The notes beneath the pieces were generated by a model. That model was not told the origin of the DNA and made no database searches. It was given only the letters and a program-made list of their open reading frames with translations. A program made the translations under genes and the position numbers. Positions 9,256 through 17,417 of a DNA stretch of 64,000 nt are shown in pieces; the stretch's first letter is position 1; every line of letters begins with the position of its first letter. Source of the stretch: Gilvibacter sp. SZ-19 (GTDB taxonomy: Bacteria; Bacteroidota; Bacteroidia; Flavobacteriales; Flavobacteriaceae); the NCBI RefSeq assembly GCF_002163875.1, contig NZ_CP019333.1, positions 1,370,864-1,434,863 of the forward strand, written 5' to 3'.

Positions 9256-9300
9256 GGTTGTGCATTCATAAAATACCGACCACAAAAGTGGTAGTGACAA

Positions 9301-9885
9301 TTACTTATAAAAGTTCATCTCGTCAAGATAAACCCAAACATTGTCGGGTAAAAGCGGCCTGATGTTTTTCCCAGCTGCAATGGCCTTGCGAATAAAGGTG
9401 GCAGAGATCTCCATTATGGGCGCATTTACACGCTTAACCTTTGGATGATCTTTCCAAGCGGGATCTACTTCGCCTTCACTAATCCGTGGATAAACATACA
9501 ACTCATGCCGTTTGGCAATAACATCGTGATTCTTCCACTTGGTAAAGCTCTTTAAGTTGTCTTCTCCCATGATAAGGGCGAATCTATGCTTCGGATATTT
9601 CTCTTCTAAATAGGCCAAAGTGTTGACGGTATAATTAGGCTGCGGTAGGCCAAACTCTATATTGCTGGCCTTTAGTTTAGGATAGTCTTCTACAGCTATA
9701 CGAACCATAGCCAATCTATGATGATCTTCTAAAAGGGTTCGTTTCTTTTTGTGTGGATTATGCGGAGTGACCACCAACCAGATCTCGTCCAGATCTGAGT
9801 ATTCTGCCATGTGATTCGCAATGGTCAAATGCCCAATATGAATCGGGTTAAAAGTACCAAAGAATAAACCGACCTTCTTACCCAC
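9301..9885 (-). CDS. nadD: Nicotinate-nucleotide adenylyltransferase
   Basis: 194 aa. Converts nicotinate mononucleotide to deamido-NAD in NAD synthesis. The nucleotidyltransferase signature GTFNPIHIGHLTIANHM (about residues 9-25) holds the HxGH-type motif, and the second signature ISATFIRKAIAAGKNIRPLL is near the C-terminus. Normal length. Starts 6 nt after the gmk stop, as the last gene of a yicC-gmk-nadD operon, an order common in flavobacteria. Confidence 0.95.
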   Translation of the reverse strand: MGKKVGLFFGTFNPIHIGHLTIANHMAEYSDLDEIWLVVTPHNPHKKKRTLLEDHHRLAMVRIAVEDYPKLKASNIEFGLPQPNYTVNTLAYLEEKYPKHRFALIMGEDNLKSFTKWKNHDVIAKRHELYVYPRISEGEVDPAWKDHPKVKRVNAPIMEISATFIRKAIAAGKNIRPLLPDNVWVYLDEMNFYK

Positions 9886-9891
9886 TTCGTC

Positions 9892-10470
9892 CTATGAATT
9901 TACAAAGTCATCCACCAGGTCCTCTGCCTCTTCTAGAGCGTGTTCCAAGGTGTCGTTTAAAATGATATGATCAAACTGAGGCGCAGTTGCCAATTCTACC
10001 GAGGCTTTGGCAATACGCATATCTATTTTGGCCTTGTCTTCGGTCTTGCGTTTTTTAAGTCTGATCTTTAACTCATCTACGCTTGGCGGTTTTACAAAAA
10101 CGGCCAAGGTCTGTTCTGGGAATTTCCGCTTTAAGCGCAGACCGCCGGCAACGTCAATGTCAAAGATCACGTGCTTGCCTTCTGCCCAAAGTCTTTCTAC
10201 CTCTGATTTTAACGTACCGTAAAAATTATCGCGATACACCTCTTCCCATTCCAGAAAGTCACCGTCTTTTATGTGCTGCTTGAATTTTTTAAGGGACAAG
10301 AAGTAATAATCCTTGCCGTCCTTTTCCTCACCACGAGGTTCGCGACTAGTGGCCGAAATGGAAAAGGCGAGATTCAATTTTTCTTGGGCCAAAAGATGAC
10401 GCACTATGGTCGTTTTACCACTTCCGCTAGGGGCAGAGAATACAATTAGCTTTCCTTGCTTGCCGTTCAT
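9892..10470 (-). CDS. gmk: Guanylate kinase
   Basis: 192 aa. Phosphorylates GMP to GDP. P-loop at residues 12-20 (APSGSGKTT), GMP-binding region SATSREPRGEEKDGKDYYFL, and the FDIDVAGGLRLKRKFPE region; all match the family. Its start overlaps the yicC stop by one base (TAATG), so translation is probably coupled. Confidence 0.96.
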   Translation of the reverse strand: MNGKQGKLIVFSAPSGSGKTTIVRHLLAQEKLNLAFSISATSREPRGEEKDGKDYYFLSLKKFKQHIKDGDFLEWEEVYRDNFYGTLKSEVERLWAEGKHVIFDIDVAGGLRLKRKFPEQTLAVFVKPPSVDELKIRLKKRKTEDKAKIDMRIAKASVELATAPQFDHIILNDTLEHALEEAEDLVDDFVNS

Positions 10471-11327
10471 TAGAGTACGTTAAGGCATTGTTCTTTGATC
10501 TTCTCCAGCTCGTCTTTCATGCGCACTACTATCTGTTGCATAGGAGCATAGTTGGATTTAGAACCAATAGTATTTATTTCGCGGCCCATTTCCTGAGAGA
10601 TGAACCCTAGTTTTTTTCCGTTAGACTGTTTCCCATCCATGGTTTGAATAAAGTAGTCCAAATGGCTTTGCAAGCGAACCACCTCTTCGTTGATATCGTA
10701 TTTTTCCAGATAATAGATCAGTTCCTGCTCAAAGCGATTTTGATCTACCTGCTCTTTCAGATCAGATACAGCCTTGGTCAAACGTTCACGAACACTGCCC
10801 ATGCGTTCTGGGTCCATAGCTTTCACAGCTTCTAAATGCTCGCTGATATTTGCCACGCGCTGTTTGAAATCTTTTTCCAGATCGGCTCCTTCACTGCTAC
10901 GGTAATTTTTAATTGCTGCCAAAGCCGTTTCTAAAGCTTCTAGGATAGATGCGTATTCCTTCGGATCGATATCCTCTCGTTCGGTTTTGAGTGCATCTGG
11001 TAAGCGCATAGCCATCTGCAGGTGATCCATAGCATCTCCAGGCACAACAGTATTCAATTGTCTAATGTATTCCTGTACTACAGCGCCGTTGATACTTGTA
11101 GATGTAGCCTCTCCGGTAAGCTCTACAAAGAGGCCCAGATCGATCTTCCCTCTAACCAGGGCTTTAGAGACCTTATTGCGGATCTCCAACTCCTTTTCCC
11201 TGTAATGCGAAGGAATTCGTGCATTCAGGTCTAGGTTCTTACTATTGAGCGATTTAAGCTCAATGGTTATCTTTTTATTTGGGAGATTAACTATGGCCTT
11301 CCCATAACCGGTCATGGAATGTATCAT
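10470..11327 (-). CDS. yicC: YicC/YloC family endoribonuclease
   Basis: 285 aa from ATG 11327 (MIHSMTGYGKA); an in-frame ATG 24 nt upstream is weaker because the conserved family start is SMTGYGKA. The N-terminal YicC domain and the C-terminal domain (GKKLGFISQEMGREINTIGS then KDELEKIKEQCLNVL) are complete. Members of this family have been shown to be endoribonucleases acting on RNA and small RNAs. First gene of the operon with gmk and nadD. Confidence 0.92.
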   Translation of the reverse strand: MIHSMTGYGKAIVNLPNKKITIELKSLNSKNLDLNARIPSHYREKELEIRNKVSKALVRGKIDLGLFVELTGEATSTSINGAVVQEYIRQLNTVVPGDAMDHLQMAMRLPDALKTEREDIDPKEYASILEALETALAAIKNYRSSEGADLEKDFKQRVANISEHLEAVKAMDPERMGSVRERLTKAVSDLKEQVDQNRFEQELIYYLEKYDINEEVVRLQSHLDYFIQTMDGKQSNGKKLGFISQEMGREINTIGSKSNYAPMQQIVVRMKDELEKIKEQCLNVL

Positions 11328-11368
11328 ACTGCGCGGATTAATACTGGGCAAAGGTAAGAAATAGCGAC

Positions 11369-11722
11369 CTACTTGGGGTTGCCGTCCTTATCAAATCGCG
11401 ACTTGAGCTCGCGTTCAGTAAAAAACAAGATCAAAATCAATAAGGTCGAATGCCCCACCAAGGTGATCAGTATATTCAAATGTGGGTAGAACAAATAACA
11501 CAGAAAAGGCAGTGCAAAGCTGTACATGGTGATCTTTATCATCATTAAACTGGAATATCGATTGGCAAAATCCCAGGCAGCTTGACTTTTCATGGAGTTT
11601 GGCGTGCGGTATCCATACAAGGAATTGATCGTTTTCGGCGGATATTTATAAAAGAGCCACGCCAGTAAGATCATCACGCCTAAATAGGCAATGGCAAGGA
11701 ATAATTCTGTGGTATCAGTCAT
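11369..11722 (-). CDS. SdpI family membrane protein
   Basis: 117 aa with three hydrophobic helices (about residues 8-25, 60-80, 82-102). The segment YPPKTINSLYGYRTPNSMKS followed by AWDFANRYS is the SdpI-family signature. In Bacillus, SdpI gives immunity to the SdpC toxin, but most homologues have no known partner, and none is visible here. Its start overlaps the end of the alpha/beta hydrolase gene by 8 nt, so both are co-transcribed. Confidence 0.82.
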   Translation of the reverse strand: MTDTTELFLAIAYLGVMILLAWLFYKYPPKTINSLYGYRTPNSMKSQAAWDFANRYSSLMMIKITMYSFALPFLCYLFYPHLNILITLVGHSTLLILILFFTERELKSRFDKDGNPK

Positions 11723-12671
11723 TTAAAAAATCACAAATCTTTTGTTCGCTATAATATAAGTTATTTGAGGTCACAAAACCTACATGTCCACCGTAATCAG
11801 GGGTCTCTAAATATAGATATTCTGATTTTTTAGCCAAGTTTACAGGAAAACTGTTGGTCTGCTTTAAGAAACTGTCGTTGGTTGCATTGAGCAAGAGACT
11901 TGGGGTCTCCAAGCTTGGTAAAAACTGCCCACAACTGTTTTGAGTGTAATAATCAAGGGCGTCCTTAAATCCATGAGCTGGCGCCGTATATAGATTATCG
12001 AAAGTGTAAAGTGAATCAATTTCACGAATCGTTTTAAAGGAGATCCTATCGGGAAACTGTTTTGCTTTCTGATAGAGTTTTTGCTTCAGGCTTCTTAAAA
12101 AGACGGTGCGATACAACCAGTTTTCTCTTCTGTCTAAGGCTAAGAGTGTGCCGTGCAGATCTAGCGGGGCTGAGACCGCCACAGCTTTATCGACCAATTC
12201 CCAACCAGCTTCTTGGCTACCCAAATATTTAAGTAAGAGGTTTCCACCTAAGGAGAAGCCCACCAAGGCTAGTTTCCCGATCTCGTAGTTTTGATGCAGA
12301 TACGCTATCAGAAATTCTAAGTCTGCTGTACGTCCGGCATTGTAGGTATAGTATTTTCTGTTGGGAGTTCCACTGCAACCGCGATAGTTCAAGGCAATTA
12401 CGTTCCATTGTTCTCTGGCCAAGGCTACAGCCGCCCCTTTCATATAAGATCTTAGCGAGTTTCCCTCTAAACCATGAAGTAATACGGCGTAATTAGGACT
12501 GCCAGGGCTTGAGATCAAATCAATATCTACAAAGTCACCATCGGGGAGTTCTAAACGTTGCCTTTTTTGATACGGATTGCCTACGCGCCTTAATTTGGCA
12601 GAGTAGATCGTCGCTAAGTGGCCGTTCTTTATCCAAGCAGCGGGTTGGTATTTAGGGGTTAATAGCGGCAT
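11715..12671 (-). CDS. YheT-type alpha/beta hydrolase
   Basis: 318 aa from ATG 12671 (MPLLTPKYQPAAWIKNGHLA); the in-frame start 15 nt upstream is less typical. Nucleophile elbow GFSLGGNLLLKYLG, with Ser between Phe and Leu; oxyanion region LLHGLEGNSLRSYMKGAA; catalytic His in YGGHVGFV near the end; a YRGCSGTPN loop. This is the YheT/Abhd1-3 subfamily, whose physiological substrates are uncertain. Followed by the sdpI-like gene in the same transcript. Confidence 0.88.
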   Translation of the reverse strand: MPLLTPKYQPAAWIKNGHLATIYSAKLRRVGNPYQKRQRLELPDGDFVDIDLISSPGSPNYAVLLHGLEGNSLRSYMKGAAVALAREQWNVIALNYRGCSGTPNRKYYTYNAGRTADLEFLIAYLHQNYEIGKLALVGFSLGGNLLLKYLGSQEAGWELVDKAVAVSAPLDLHGTLLALDRRENWLYRTVFLRSLKQKLYQKAKQFPDRISFKTIREIDSLYTFDNLYTAPAHGFKDALDYYTQNSCGQFLPSLETPSLLLNATNDSFLKQTNSFPVNLAKKSEYLYLETPDYGGHVGFVTSNNLYYSEQKICDFLND

Positions 12672-12749
12672 GCTGCAAGTTACCAATGTCCAAGGGAAAT
12701 TGGTGGTTTTATAGCTGCGGAGGTGTTAAATTTTTGTCAAACCTTTTTT

Positions 12750-12765
12750 TGAAACGATTGTTTCA
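12750..12765. promoter_or_regulatory. Palindromic TetR-type operator upstream of the regulator
   Basis: TGAAACGATTGTTTCA: perfect 6-bp half-sites with a 4-bp spacer, directly upstream of the -7 element TATATTTG at 12767-12774. The same palindrome recurs before the SDR gene (13389-13404). The placement predicts autorepression. Confidence 0.75.
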
Positions 12766-12766
12766 A

Positions 12767-12774
12767 TATATTTG
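12767..12774 (+). promoter_or_regulatory. -7 promoter element of the TetR-type gene
   Basis: TATATTTG matches TAnnTTTG, one base after the operator palindrome and 17 nt before the ATG. Confidence 0.6.
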
Positions 12775-12791
12775 TGATCGAATTTCAATCC

Positions 12792-13370
12792 ATGCCAAGA
12801 CCAGAAGTATTTGACAGAGCAGATGTGATCCAAAAGGTGCAAGCCGTCTTTTGGGACAAAGGCTATAATGGCACCTCTATGCAAGATCTGGTAGATGCGA
12901 CAGGTTTGAATCGCAGTAGCATATACAATTCTTTTGGTAGTAAGCACGAACTCTTTATGTTGAGTTTGCAGCAGTATCAAGATCAGAATATGAAGAACAT
13001 AGACAAGATGGTCGTAGATCTATTGTCGCCTATTAACGTGCTCAAGCAACTCTTTAAAGGAGCGGCCCAGGGTGCTTGTGATACGGAAAACAAAGGTTGC
13101 ATGCTGGTCAACTGTGCCACAGAACTAGCCAATCAGGAAAGTTCCGTACAACATTGGTTGGCGGGCAGCAATGCTAAAATGCATGCCAAGTTCAAAGAAC
13201 TCTTAGACGCGGCCAAGGATGCCGGTCAAGTCTCCAAGGAAAGTGACAGTGTGCTGTTAGCGCACTATTTATTAATGAGCTTACAAGGCCTGCGCGTTAA
13301 TGGGATGACCAATCAAGATCCGCAGCTATTAAATCAGTTGGTAGGGCAAATATTCAAGAACATCAATTAA
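12792..13370 (+). CDS. TetR/AcrR family transcriptional regulator
   Basis: 192 aa from ATG 12792 (MPRPEVFDRADVIQKV); an earlier in-frame ATT/ATG reading overlaps the promoter and is rejected. The N-terminal helix-turn-helix is clear (NGTSMQDLVDATGLNRSSIY then NSFGSKHELF). The C-terminal ligand domain contains GCMLVNCATELA, typical of AcrR-like repressors close to the YxaF/LmrA and AefR types. Adjacent palindromes at both its own promoter and the following SDR gene indicate that it controls both genes. The inducer cannot be inferred. Confidence 0.92.
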   Translation: MPRPEVFDRADVIQKVQAVFWDKGYNGTSMQDLVDATGLNRSSIYNSFGSKHELFMLSLQQYQDQNMKNIDKMVVDLLSPINVLKQLFKGAAQGACDTENKGCMLVNCATELANQESSVQHWLAGSNAKMHAKFKELLDAAKDAGQVSKESDSVLLAHYLLMSLQGLRVNGMTNQDPQLLNQLVGQIFKNIN

Positions 13371-13388
13371 AATTTTTTTAATCAATAA

Positions 13389-13404
13389 TGAAACGAACGT
13401 TTCA
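13389..13404. promoter_or_regulatory. Palindromic TetR-type operator upstream of the SDR gene
   Basis: TGAAACGAACGTTTCA: same half-sites as 12750-12765, lying 15 bp before the SDR ATG. Confidence 0.75.
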
Positions 13405-13419
13405 AAATAAATCAAAAGC

Positions 13420-14172
13420 ATGAGTAATCTTAAAGACAAAGTAGCAGTAATCACAGGAGGTAATTCCGGAATAGGACTTGCCACCGTAAAGGAGTTTTTA
13501 AACCAAGGAGCCAAGGTTGTTTTCTCCGGACGCCGTCAGGAGGCCTTAGATCAGGCCAGTGCCGAACTTACAGGAGATTTTAAAGCCGTATTGGCAGATC
13601 AAGCCAACCCACAAGACAGCAAACGGCTCATAGAAGAAGCTGTAAACACTTATGGCAAGATAGATGTCTTGTTCGCTAATGCTGGAGTTGCTCAATTTTT
13701 GCCAGCAGACCAGATCGACGAGGACTTCTTTGACAATCAATTCAACATCAACATCAAAGGGCCAGCCTTTTTAACCAAAGAAGCTATCCCACATCTTAAC
13801 GAAGGCGGTAGCGTGATCTTCAACACCTCTATTGTGAATCAAAAAGGATTCGCAGGAACAGGCGTTTATACGGCCACAAAAGGAGCCCTGCGCTCTTATG
13901 CCCGCGTATTGACCTCAGAATTGGCGCCAAAAGGAATCCGTGTGAACTCCGTTGCTCCGGGCCCAATTGGCACACCTATCTACAACAAAATGGAAGGAAT
14001 GACCGACGAAGAAGTACAGCAAATGGGCGCTGGCTTTGCAGAAAGTGTGCCGCTTAAACGCTTTGGAGAAGCAGAAGAAGTAGCTCGTGTAGTTGCCTTT
14101 TTGGCAAGCCCAGAAGCCTCTTACGTAAACGGGATCGAAGTGGAAGTTGACGGCGGAATGAGTCAGATCTAA
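13420..14172 (+). CDS. Short-chain dehydrogenase/reductase
   Basis: 250 aa classical SDR. Cofactor motif TGGNSGIG (residues 12-19), NAGVA, catalytic Ser in NTSIVNQ and the YxxxK pair in YTATKGA, and the C-terminal YVNGIEVEVDGG typical of these enzymes. An Arg after the second strand (FSGRRQ) suggests preference for NADP(H). The gene follows the TetR-type regulator and carries its operator, so it is likely induced by a compound sensed by that repressor. The substrate is unknown. Confidence 0.92.
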   Translation: MSNLKDKVAVITGGNSGIGLATVKEFLNQGAKVVFSGRRQEALDQASAELTGDFKAVLADQANPQDSKRLIEEAVNTYGKIDVLFANAGVAQFLPADQIDEDFFDNQFNINIKGPAFLTKEAIPHLNEGGSVIFNTSIVNQKGFAGTGVYTATKGALRSYARVLTSELAPKGIRVNSVAPGPIGTPIYNKMEGMTDEEVQQMGAGFAESVPLKRFGEAEEVARVVAFLASPEASYVNGIEVEVDGGMSQI

Positions 14173-14197
14173 ATATAACCGCAACCCAAAACAGAAG

Positions 14198-14222
14198 GCG
14201 CCTCTTAGGAGGCGCTTTTTTA
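14198..14222 (+). terminator. Rho-independent terminator after the SDR gene
   Basis: GCGCCTC-TTAG-GAGGCGC stem followed by seven T. Confidence 0.88.
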
Positions 14223-14256
14223 ATCTTATAAGCTATGCGTGCATAATATAAACAAG

Positions 14257-14264
14257 TATCTTTG
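14257..14264 (+). promoter_or_regulatory. -7 promoter element of the thioesterase gene
   Basis: TATCTTTG matches TAnnTTTG, 16 nt before the ATG. Confidence 0.5.
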
Positions 14265-14280
14265 ACAAAAAATTTTGCCC

Positions 14281-14760
14281 ATGTACCTAAAAGAATTTGA
14301 GATCCGTTGGAGCGATATAGATGCCAACAGACATTTGGCCAACAGTGCTTACGTAAACTTCATGTCACATACCCGAATGAGCTTTTTGATCGATCGCGGA
14401 ATAGATATGAAAGCTATGGCCAAACATCAAATTGGCCCGGTAGTTTTTAACGAGAACATCTTTTACTTCAAAGAGGCTTTTCAAGGGATGAAGATCCGTG
14501 TGAGTTTTGAATTGGGAGGTGTGAGCAAGGATGGGACCTTTTTTAGATTCGTTCATAATTTTTACGATCACAAAGGGCGCAACATGGCGCATTGTGAAAT
14601 GCAAGGAGCGTGGATAAACTTAATGACCCGCAAACTAACGCCACTACCAGAAGACTTGATGGAGCTGCTAGAGGAGTCTCCAAAGACCAAGGACTTCAAA
14701 TGGCTCACCAAAGACGATATGCGAGCCGCAGGCAAACGTCCGGTAGACCTGGACGATTAA
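14281..14760 (+). CDS. Hotdog-fold acyl-CoA thioesterase family protein
   Basis: 159 aa from ATG 14281; a TTG two codons upstream is not needed. The motif RWSDIDANRHLANSAYVNFM is the 4HBT/FadM-type active-site signature (Asp, His and Asn in the first helix). Probably hydrolyses an acyl-CoA or acyl-ACP thioester in the cytoplasm; chain specificity is unknown. Single gene between a terminator and a convergent transporter gene. Confidence 0.88.
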   Translation: MYLKEFEIRWSDIDANRHLANSAYVNFMSHTRMSFLIDRGIDMKAMAKHQIGPVVFNENIFYFKEAFQGMKIRVSFELGGVSKDGTFFRFVHNFYDHKGRNMAHCEMQGAWINLMTRKLTPLPEDLMELLEESPKTKDFKWLTKDDMRAAGKRPVDLDD

Positions 14761-14790
14761 AAGATAAGCGCTCTACCTAAGAGGTATTTT

Positions 14791-15693
14791 TTATTTCTTA
14801 ATTGGATTTTTTCGCTTCCTACTAGATAAATAGACCCCAGTAAAGATCATTACGGCGGCACCAATTCGCAAACTGTTTAAGGTGTCTGCTCCTGCCAATA
14901 CAGCAAATGCCGTGGCGATAACAGGCTGCAGATATATAAAGGCACCTATGGTCGATGGGCTCAGCTCTTTAAGGGCAAACACATTCAGTAAATAGGTCAT
15001 AAAGGTTGTTCCCACCACAACAAAGCTCAGCCCCCAGATCTGATTCCAGTCAAGCCCGGTCCAATCTACGGCAGCAAATTCGTTCCAACCTACAGGCAAA
15101 TTCATAAATACCGCAAAGAGAAAGAACCACTTCATCAAGGTAATGGAGCTGTATTTGGCCACTAGAGGTTTTACCATGATCAGGTACACAGAATAACTCG
15201 CCGCGTTGACAATGAAAAGCAAATTGCCCAAGGGAATATTAGGAGCATTGGGTTGAGTTTTTGCCCCAAACAGGATCAGCATTAAGGCTCCGGCCAAACC
15301 AATTCCAATTCCGGCAGCTTTAATAAAAGTGATGCGCTCTTTTAAAAAGATCGCAGATAAGATCAGCAGTAAAACTGGAGACAAAGTAATGACAACCGAA
15401 CTGTTTATAGGCGTGGACAAACTCAGTCCCTTAAAGAACATCAACATATTGATCACCATTCCAAAAGCAGCACAACCCACAAAACGCGGCCAGTCTTTTT
15501 TGTCTATTTTTTCGTTGGGGAAGAATAAGCTCACCAGCCAAAACAAGGCAGCGGCACCTGTCACACGTAATACGATAAAGCCGTATGCGCCAATAACATC
15601 GGGCATAAGGCCTTTGGCAATGGTGTGATTAATGCCGTAAATGGTACTGGCAGCCGTAGCGGCCAAAAGGGCGAGCCATCTTAAGTTGTTCAT
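14791..15693 (-). CDS. EamA/DMT-family transporter
   Basis: 300 aa with ten predicted membrane helices in two EamA repeats (about residues 8-140 and 155-295), each ending in typical sequences (ERITFIKAAGIGIGLAGALM; IYLQPVIATAFAVLAG then GAAVMIFTGVYLSSR). Drug/metabolite transporter superfamily; the substrate cannot be inferred, though many export amino acids or metabolites. Its start overlaps the stop of the ArsC-like gene by 4 nt, so the two form an operon. Confidence 0.9.
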   Translation of the reverse strand: MNNLRWLALLAATAASTIYGINHTIAKGLMPDVIGAYGFIVLRVTGAAALFWLVSLFFPNEKIDKKDWPRFVGCAAFGMVINMLMFFKGLSLSTPINSSVVITLSPVLLLILSAIFLKERITFIKAAGIGIGLAGALMLILFGAKTQPNAPNIPLGNLLFIVNAASYSVYLIMVKPLVAKYSSITLMKWFFLFAVFMNLPVGWNEFAAVDWTGLDWNQIWGLSFVVVGTTFMTYLLNVFALKELSPSTIGAFIYLQPVIATAFAVLAGADTLNSLRIGAAVMIFTGVYLSSRKRKNPIKK

Positions 15694-16040
15694 GATAGAG
15701 CTTCAGACGCGGCTGCGACAACTTTCTTACTGTTACCCACAAAGATCTGGTTGTCCAATACTAAAACCGGACGTTTTAAAAAGGTGTAATGATCTAAAAT
15801 AAGCTCGCGGTAATCGGCCTCACTCAAGGTTTTTTCGTGTAATCCACGGCCGCGATAAAGTTGAGCGCGTTTGCTAAACAAGGCTTCGTAACTACCGGCC
15901 AACTGTTTCATCTGGTCCAATTGTTCGGGAGTGATTGCTTCTGTTTTTATGTCTTGCAATTTTACATCCGACGGGAGCTTCCACTCCGATAGAATACGTT
16001 GACAAGTATTGCAAGTGCCAAGGTGAAATACAGTGCGCAT
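15690..16040 (-). CDS. ArsC/Spx-like thioredoxin-fold protein
   Basis: 116 aa from ATG 16040 (MRTVFHLGTCNTCQRIL); an upstream in-frame start adds a poorly conserved 15 residues. The CNTC pair near the N-terminus and the C-terminal FLKRPVLVLDNQIFVGNS match the ArsC/YffB/Spx family. Whether it reduces arsenate is unclear: there is no ars operon nearby and the catalytic region is CxxC as in YffB-like or Spx-like members. Co-transcribed with the EamA transporter. Confidence 0.8.
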   Translation of the reverse strand: MRTVFHLGTCNTCQRILSEWKLPSDVKLQDIKTEAITPEQLDQMKQLAGSYEALFSKRAQLYRGRGLHEKTLSEADYRELILDHYTFLKRPVLVLDNQIFVGNSKKVVAAASEALS

Positions 16041-16123
16041 GATGGTATTTTTGGTTGATTCAGCTTCTTTACAAAAATACGGCAATCCACTCCAAATGAA
16101 CTACCTTTAAGAAAAATTTGAAG

Positions 16124-16585
16124 ATGGAATTCAGCATAGATACCACCTATAAAACCCGAACCATTCTGGACGGATTCTTAGCCGATCTCAGTTTAGAGCA
16201 GCTCAACACAGTGCCGCCCAACTTTAGAAATAACATTTTTTGGAACATCAAACACGTGGTGGTTACTCAACAACTCTTGGTTTATAATCTTTCCGGATTG
16301 CCCATGGCCCTTAGTGAACAGGAAGTGACCAATTACAGAAAAGGAAGTCAGGTTACAGCTAATGTTGGCCAAGCAGAAGTGGATCTACTGCGCAAGCAAC
16401 TCTTTAGTTTGCTCGATAAAACCCGAGCCGATTACAACAAAGGACTCTTTAGTCGATACAAAGCGTACACGGTTTCTACGGGAACCACCTTGACCGACGT
16501 GGACGAGGCCATTGAGTTCAACAATTTTCACGAAGGCCTGCATTTGGGCTATGTGATGGCTATAAAGCGGGCACTGGGATATTGA
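16124..16585 (+). CDS. DinB family protein
   Basis: 153 aa from ATG 16124. Four-helix-bundle DinB/YfiT-like fold: conserved NIFWNIKHVVVTQQLLVYNL and the C-terminal HEGLHLGYVMAIKRAL, which supply the three His expected to bind a metal. Members include thiol-dependent transferases (for example bacillithiol S-transferases), but this protein's reaction is not known. The 3' end overlaps the convergent lipoprotein gene by 26 nt. Confidence 0.85.
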   Translation: MEFSIDTTYKTRTILDGFLADLSLEQLNTVPPNFRNNIFWNIKHVVVTQQLLVYNLSGLPMALSEQEVTNYRKGSQVTANVGQAEVDLLRKQLFSLLDKTRADYNKGLFSRYKAYTVSTGTTLTDVDEAIEFNNFHEGLHLGYVMAIKRALGY

Positions 16586-17333
16586 GCCAAGGTCCTATTT
16601 GCTCCCAAGTAAAAGTGAGCGTTGCCGGGCCATCGGCATAGCTGCCTATGCTGTAGGTTGGGTAATAGAAGACCATACCGGTTTCGGTGAATCCGTAGGT
16701 GTCTGGTAAAAAGAAAGTGTCCTCATCGAACAAGAATTGACCACTACTGATGTTTGCGTCCAAGGCAATGCCATTTTGAGTGCGGAAACTGCGTTCTGCA
16801 AAAGTGGTAAACTCTGCTACATCATCAATGAGCTCATCTAAAGTATAGGCCACTCCAGTCTCCGGGTTTAAATTCAAATAGGCTTCGCTACCATAACCGT
16901 GGGCTCCGCCCGTGTAAGTGTAATAAACCGTGCTGAGACTTATAATATCTTCGTTTTGAAAGCTCACCCGATGCTCCAATTCCAATTCATAGGTCAAGGC
17001 GTCTTCTGGAAAGTCTCCGTAGTAATCTTGAAAGCTCTTTACAAAGGCATCTACAGCAGGCTGCACGCCAGCAATTAAACTGTCGCCAGGCATTACGGTA
17101 CTGCTTATTATCTCTCCCAATTGTTTTTCTATCTGCGGATTGATGATAGCCGCTCTAGGGTCTGCAGGATCGGCCTCAACATAAAAAACCGAGATCTCCG
17201 GACATCGGCTTTGTTCACAAAGCGTCAGAGCTCCCGGGTTTACCTCTTTTTGAATAAAATTCAAGCTGCTGGGATCGCTACAAGCGGTTAGCATTAGCAA
17301 GGAAAGCAAAAGAAAATACAGGCGATTATTCAC
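16560..17333 (-). CDS. DUF3298/DUF4163-type lipoprotein
   Basis: 257 aa if started at GTG 17333 (NNRLYFLLLSLLMLTACS); a TTG two codons upstream (17339) is an alternative and no ATG is suitable. Lipobox LTAC at about residue 16. The mature region has the RsiV-like pattern: a DUF4163-like part (YELELEHRVSFQNEDIISLS), TYTGGAHGYGSEAYLNLN, and a C-terminal DUF3298 domain ending YPTYSIGSYADGPATLTFTW. Related domains occur in RsiV, which binds lysozyme, but no sigma factor is adjacent, so an anti-sigma role is not supported. Confidence 0.82.
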   Translation of the reverse strand: MNNRLYFLLLSLLMLTACSDPSSLNFIQKEVNPGALTLCEQSRCPEISVFYVEADPADPRAAIINPQIEKQLGEIISSTVMPGDSLIAGVQPAVDAFVKSFQDYYGDFPEDALTYELELEHRVSFQNEDIISLSTVYYTYTGGAHGYGSEAYLNLNPETGVAYTLDELIDDVAEFTTFAERSFRTQNGIALDANISSGQFLFDEDTFFLPDTYGFTETGMVFYYPTYSIGSYADGPATLTFTWEQIGPWLNIPVPAL

Positions 17334-17417
17334 GGGCAAGTTTTATGTGCTTAAAGGTAGCCACTAATTTAATAATGAGTCCGAGATAACGTATTTTTAT
17401 AAAGTAAAATTTAGGCG

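Larger units (their letters stand above)
8846..9300. other. Non-coding stretch with a 41-bp direct repeat pair
   Basis: No convincing gene between the lipoprotein terminator and nadD. A 66-codon minus-strand frame (9069-9269) begins inside one repeat copy and resembles nothing I know; its C-terminal part (LMKGVDHLFYEFNSHSHLDL) could be a gene remnant. The repeat pair is listed separately. Confidence 0.5.

Noticed and set aside
8846-9300. A 66-codon minus-strand frame at 9069-9269 as a gene
   Set aside because: It starts inside a repeat, has no homologue I recognise and no promoter or ribosome site; treated as a possible remnant only.
14774-14791. TACCT-AAG-AGGTA hairpin as a terminator between the thioesterase and EamA genes
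   Set aside because: Only a 5-bp stem; too weak to support on sequence alone.
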